This document shows, piece after piece, positions 62,609 through 64,000 of a stretch of 64,000 nucleotides of DNA. The position numbers were made by a program, and so were the translations under genes. The stretch lies in contig CAVQMU010000001.1 in NCBI GenBank assembly GCA_963713695.1, positions 62,001-126,000 of the forward strand, in the 5' to 3' direction. Under the pieces are notes generated by a model that saw nothing but the letters and a program-made list of their open reading frames with translations, made no database searches and was not told the DNA's origin. Every line of letters begins with the position of its first letter. The first letter of the stretch is position 1. The stretch is from Rhodoblastus sp963713695. Its GTDB lineage: Bacteria > Pseudomonadota > Alphaproteobacteria > Rhizobiales > Beijerinckiaceae.

Positions 62609-62651
62609 ATAGCAAGCTATGATATCTGCGGCCATTATAATAGCAAGCTAT
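62609..62651. promoter_or_regulatory. Two identical 12-bp palindromes before the marR operon
   Basis: ATAGCAAGCTAT occurs at 62609-62620 and 62640-62651, 31 bases apart, close to three helical turns. Each is an inverted repeat (ATAGC, AA, GCTAT). They cover the expected promoter of the membrane protein-marR operon, as MarR autoregulators commonly require. Confidence 0.65.
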
Positions 62652-62813
62652 AATTGGCTCGAGGTTGCCGCCTTTCCGCTGGCCCTGCCCAAATTTTCGT
62701 GTATAGAGACGCGTTGCGCCGGAATGTTTTGGCGCAAGCGATGGCGCACGACCACCCTGGACGACATCCCGGAGCGGCCTGCGGCGACGCTCACCGAAAA
62801 GAAGGAACCACCG

Positions 62814-63083
<270 letters not shown>

Positions 63084-63162
63084 GCATATCCGCGGCCGGC
63101 GTGAAAGATCGCGGCCGCGTGTTCGACCACTGTCGCGTAGTTCTATGCGCGTCGCACGCTTC

Positions 63163-63189
63163 GGGACGGGCGGCAGGGGTCGCCGTCCC
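63163..63189 (+). promoter_or_regulatory. Hairpin in the pnp leader
   Basis: GGGACGG and CCGTCCC pair around a 13-base loop between rpsO and pnp. In E. coli a leader hairpin here is cut by RNase III during pnp autoregulation; the position fits, but sequence alone cannot show that role. Confidence 0.35.
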
Positions 63190-63307
63190 GTCCGGACGAA
63201 GCTCCGGGCCATGGCAGGATCGCCAGGCGCTGTCGTTTGTCAGCGCGAGCGTCTCGCCGTCTTGCTCATGGTTGTGCGCTTCGGCCTTTCCACGAAAGAG
63301 ACAAGAC

Positions 63308-64000
63308 ATGTTCGAAATCCATCGTGAAGAACTCGACTGGGCCGGGCGCAAGCTCGTGCTCGAAACCGGCCGCATCGCCCGCCAGGCCGACGGCGCCGTG
63401 TTCGCCTCCTATGGCGAAACCACCGTGCTCGCCACCGTCGTCTCGGCCAAGGCGCCGAAGCCCGGCCTCGACTTCTTTCCCCTCACCGTCAATTATCAGG
63501 AAAAGGCTTTCGCCGCCGGCCGCATCCCCGGCGGCTACTTCAAGCGCGAAGGTCGTCCCATCGGAGAAGCGAGACGCTGGTCTCGCGCCTGATCGACCGC
63601 CCGATCCGCCCGCTGTTCCCCGACGGCTATCGCAACGACACCCAGGTCGTCGTCACCGTGCTCACCCACGATCTCGAAAACGATCCCGACATCCTGGCGA
63701 TGGTCGCGGCCTCGGCCGCGCTGACCATTTCTGGCATTCCCTTCATGGGGCCGGTCGGCGGCGCCCGCGTCGGCTACATCAACGGCGAGTCGAAGCTCAA
63801 TCCGACGATCGACGAGATGAAGAATTCGGCGCTCGACCTCGTCGTCGCCGGCACGGGCGAAGCCGTGCTGATGGTCGAATCGGAGGCCAAGGAGCTTTCC
63901 GAGGAGATGATGCTCGAGGCCGTGATGACCGGCCACTCGCGGCTTCCAGCCGGTGATCGACGCGATCATCCGTCTCGCCGAGAAGGCCGCCAAGGAGCCG
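63308..64000 (+). CDS. pnp: Polyribonucleotide nucleotidyltransferase, 3' end outside window, frameshifted
   Basis: PNPase degrades RNA by phosphorolysis and is part of the degradosome. The N-terminal RNase PH domain is visible: FEIHREELDWAGRKLVLETG, ASYGETTVLATVVSAKAP, FFPLTVNYQEKAFAAGRIPG, then RLIDRPIRPLFPDGYRNDTQ and AASAALTISGIPFMGPVGGA. Three extra bases near 63560, 63570 and 63937 break and then restore the frame. The window ends about 230 codons in, before the KH and S1 domains. It follows rpsO. Confidence 0.95.

Overview
This window is GC-rich (coding frames rich in GCG, CGC and GGC) and reads as a chromosomal segment of an alphaproteobacterium of the order Hyphomicrobiales (Rhizobiales). 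The support is gene content and order: ffs-dnaX-ybaB-recR, def-fmt-truA, cytochrome c-kdsB-pheA, a DUF1036 gene beside pyk, hsp20-DUF1150, a GapR-type DUF2312 protein, the rimP-nusA-ylxR-infB-rbfA-truB operon, and two copies of a short dispersed repeat of a type familiar from Bradyrhizobium-like genomes. A phasin and a PQQ-quinoprotein relay triad would suit a methylotroph-related family such as Methylocystaceae or Beijerinckiaceae, but that placement is inference. I see no prophage, CRISPR array, tRNA, rRNA or complete insertion sequence.

Layout. 1-4.5 kb: 3' part of argE, pyk, a DUF1036 protein, N-formylglutamate amidohydrolase, gapR. 4.6-10 kb: an outer-membrane barrel protein, a soluble chemoreceptor, galU, galE. 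10-16 kb: a broken DUF2235 gene, cutA, hemH, hemN, a DUF1003 protein, a membrane cytochrome c. 16-23 kb: kdsB-pheA, two small proteins, a diguanylate cyclase, queC, pabB-pabC, nudC, a HIT protein. 23-31 kb: SRP RNA, dnaX-ybaB-recR, guanine deaminase, phasin, rmuC, def-fmt-truA. 31-38 kb: a GNAT protein, an SH3 protein, a D-glycerate-type dehydrogenase, hsp20-DUF1150, recF-recQ. 38-47 kb: rpmJ, a DUF1810 protein, a TPR protein, the yejABEF peptide importer, an acyltransferase. 47-50 kb: kdsD, a YjbR-like protein, a PNPOx-like protein, an L,D-transpeptidase. 50-64 kb: rimP-nusA-ylxR-infB-rbfA-truB, then a 5.1-kb block (SPW protein, OmpA-like protein, quinoprotein relay triad, MarR operon), then rpsO-pnp, with pnp cut by the window edge.

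The most important caution is sequence quality. At least 19 genes, including essential ones (infB, truB, rbfA, dnaX, pnp, pyk, hemH), are broken by single-base indels, mostly +1 insertions, and each recovers its family sequence in another frame. This looks like residual sequencing or assembly error, not gene decay. Such genes are given here as one feature across the break, with the shift position stated.

The main biological points are: an accessory block that splits the usual truB-rpsO-pnp order and carries a PQQ relay triad with no dehydrogenase in view; two Fnr/FixK-like boxes, before hemN and before the dehydrogenase gene; paired TGC-N3-GCA sites before the phasin gene; duplicated 12-bp palindromes before a MarR operon; hairpins at the hsp20 and rpmJ starts; and two small proteins beside a diguanylate cyclase that share an upstream motif with it.
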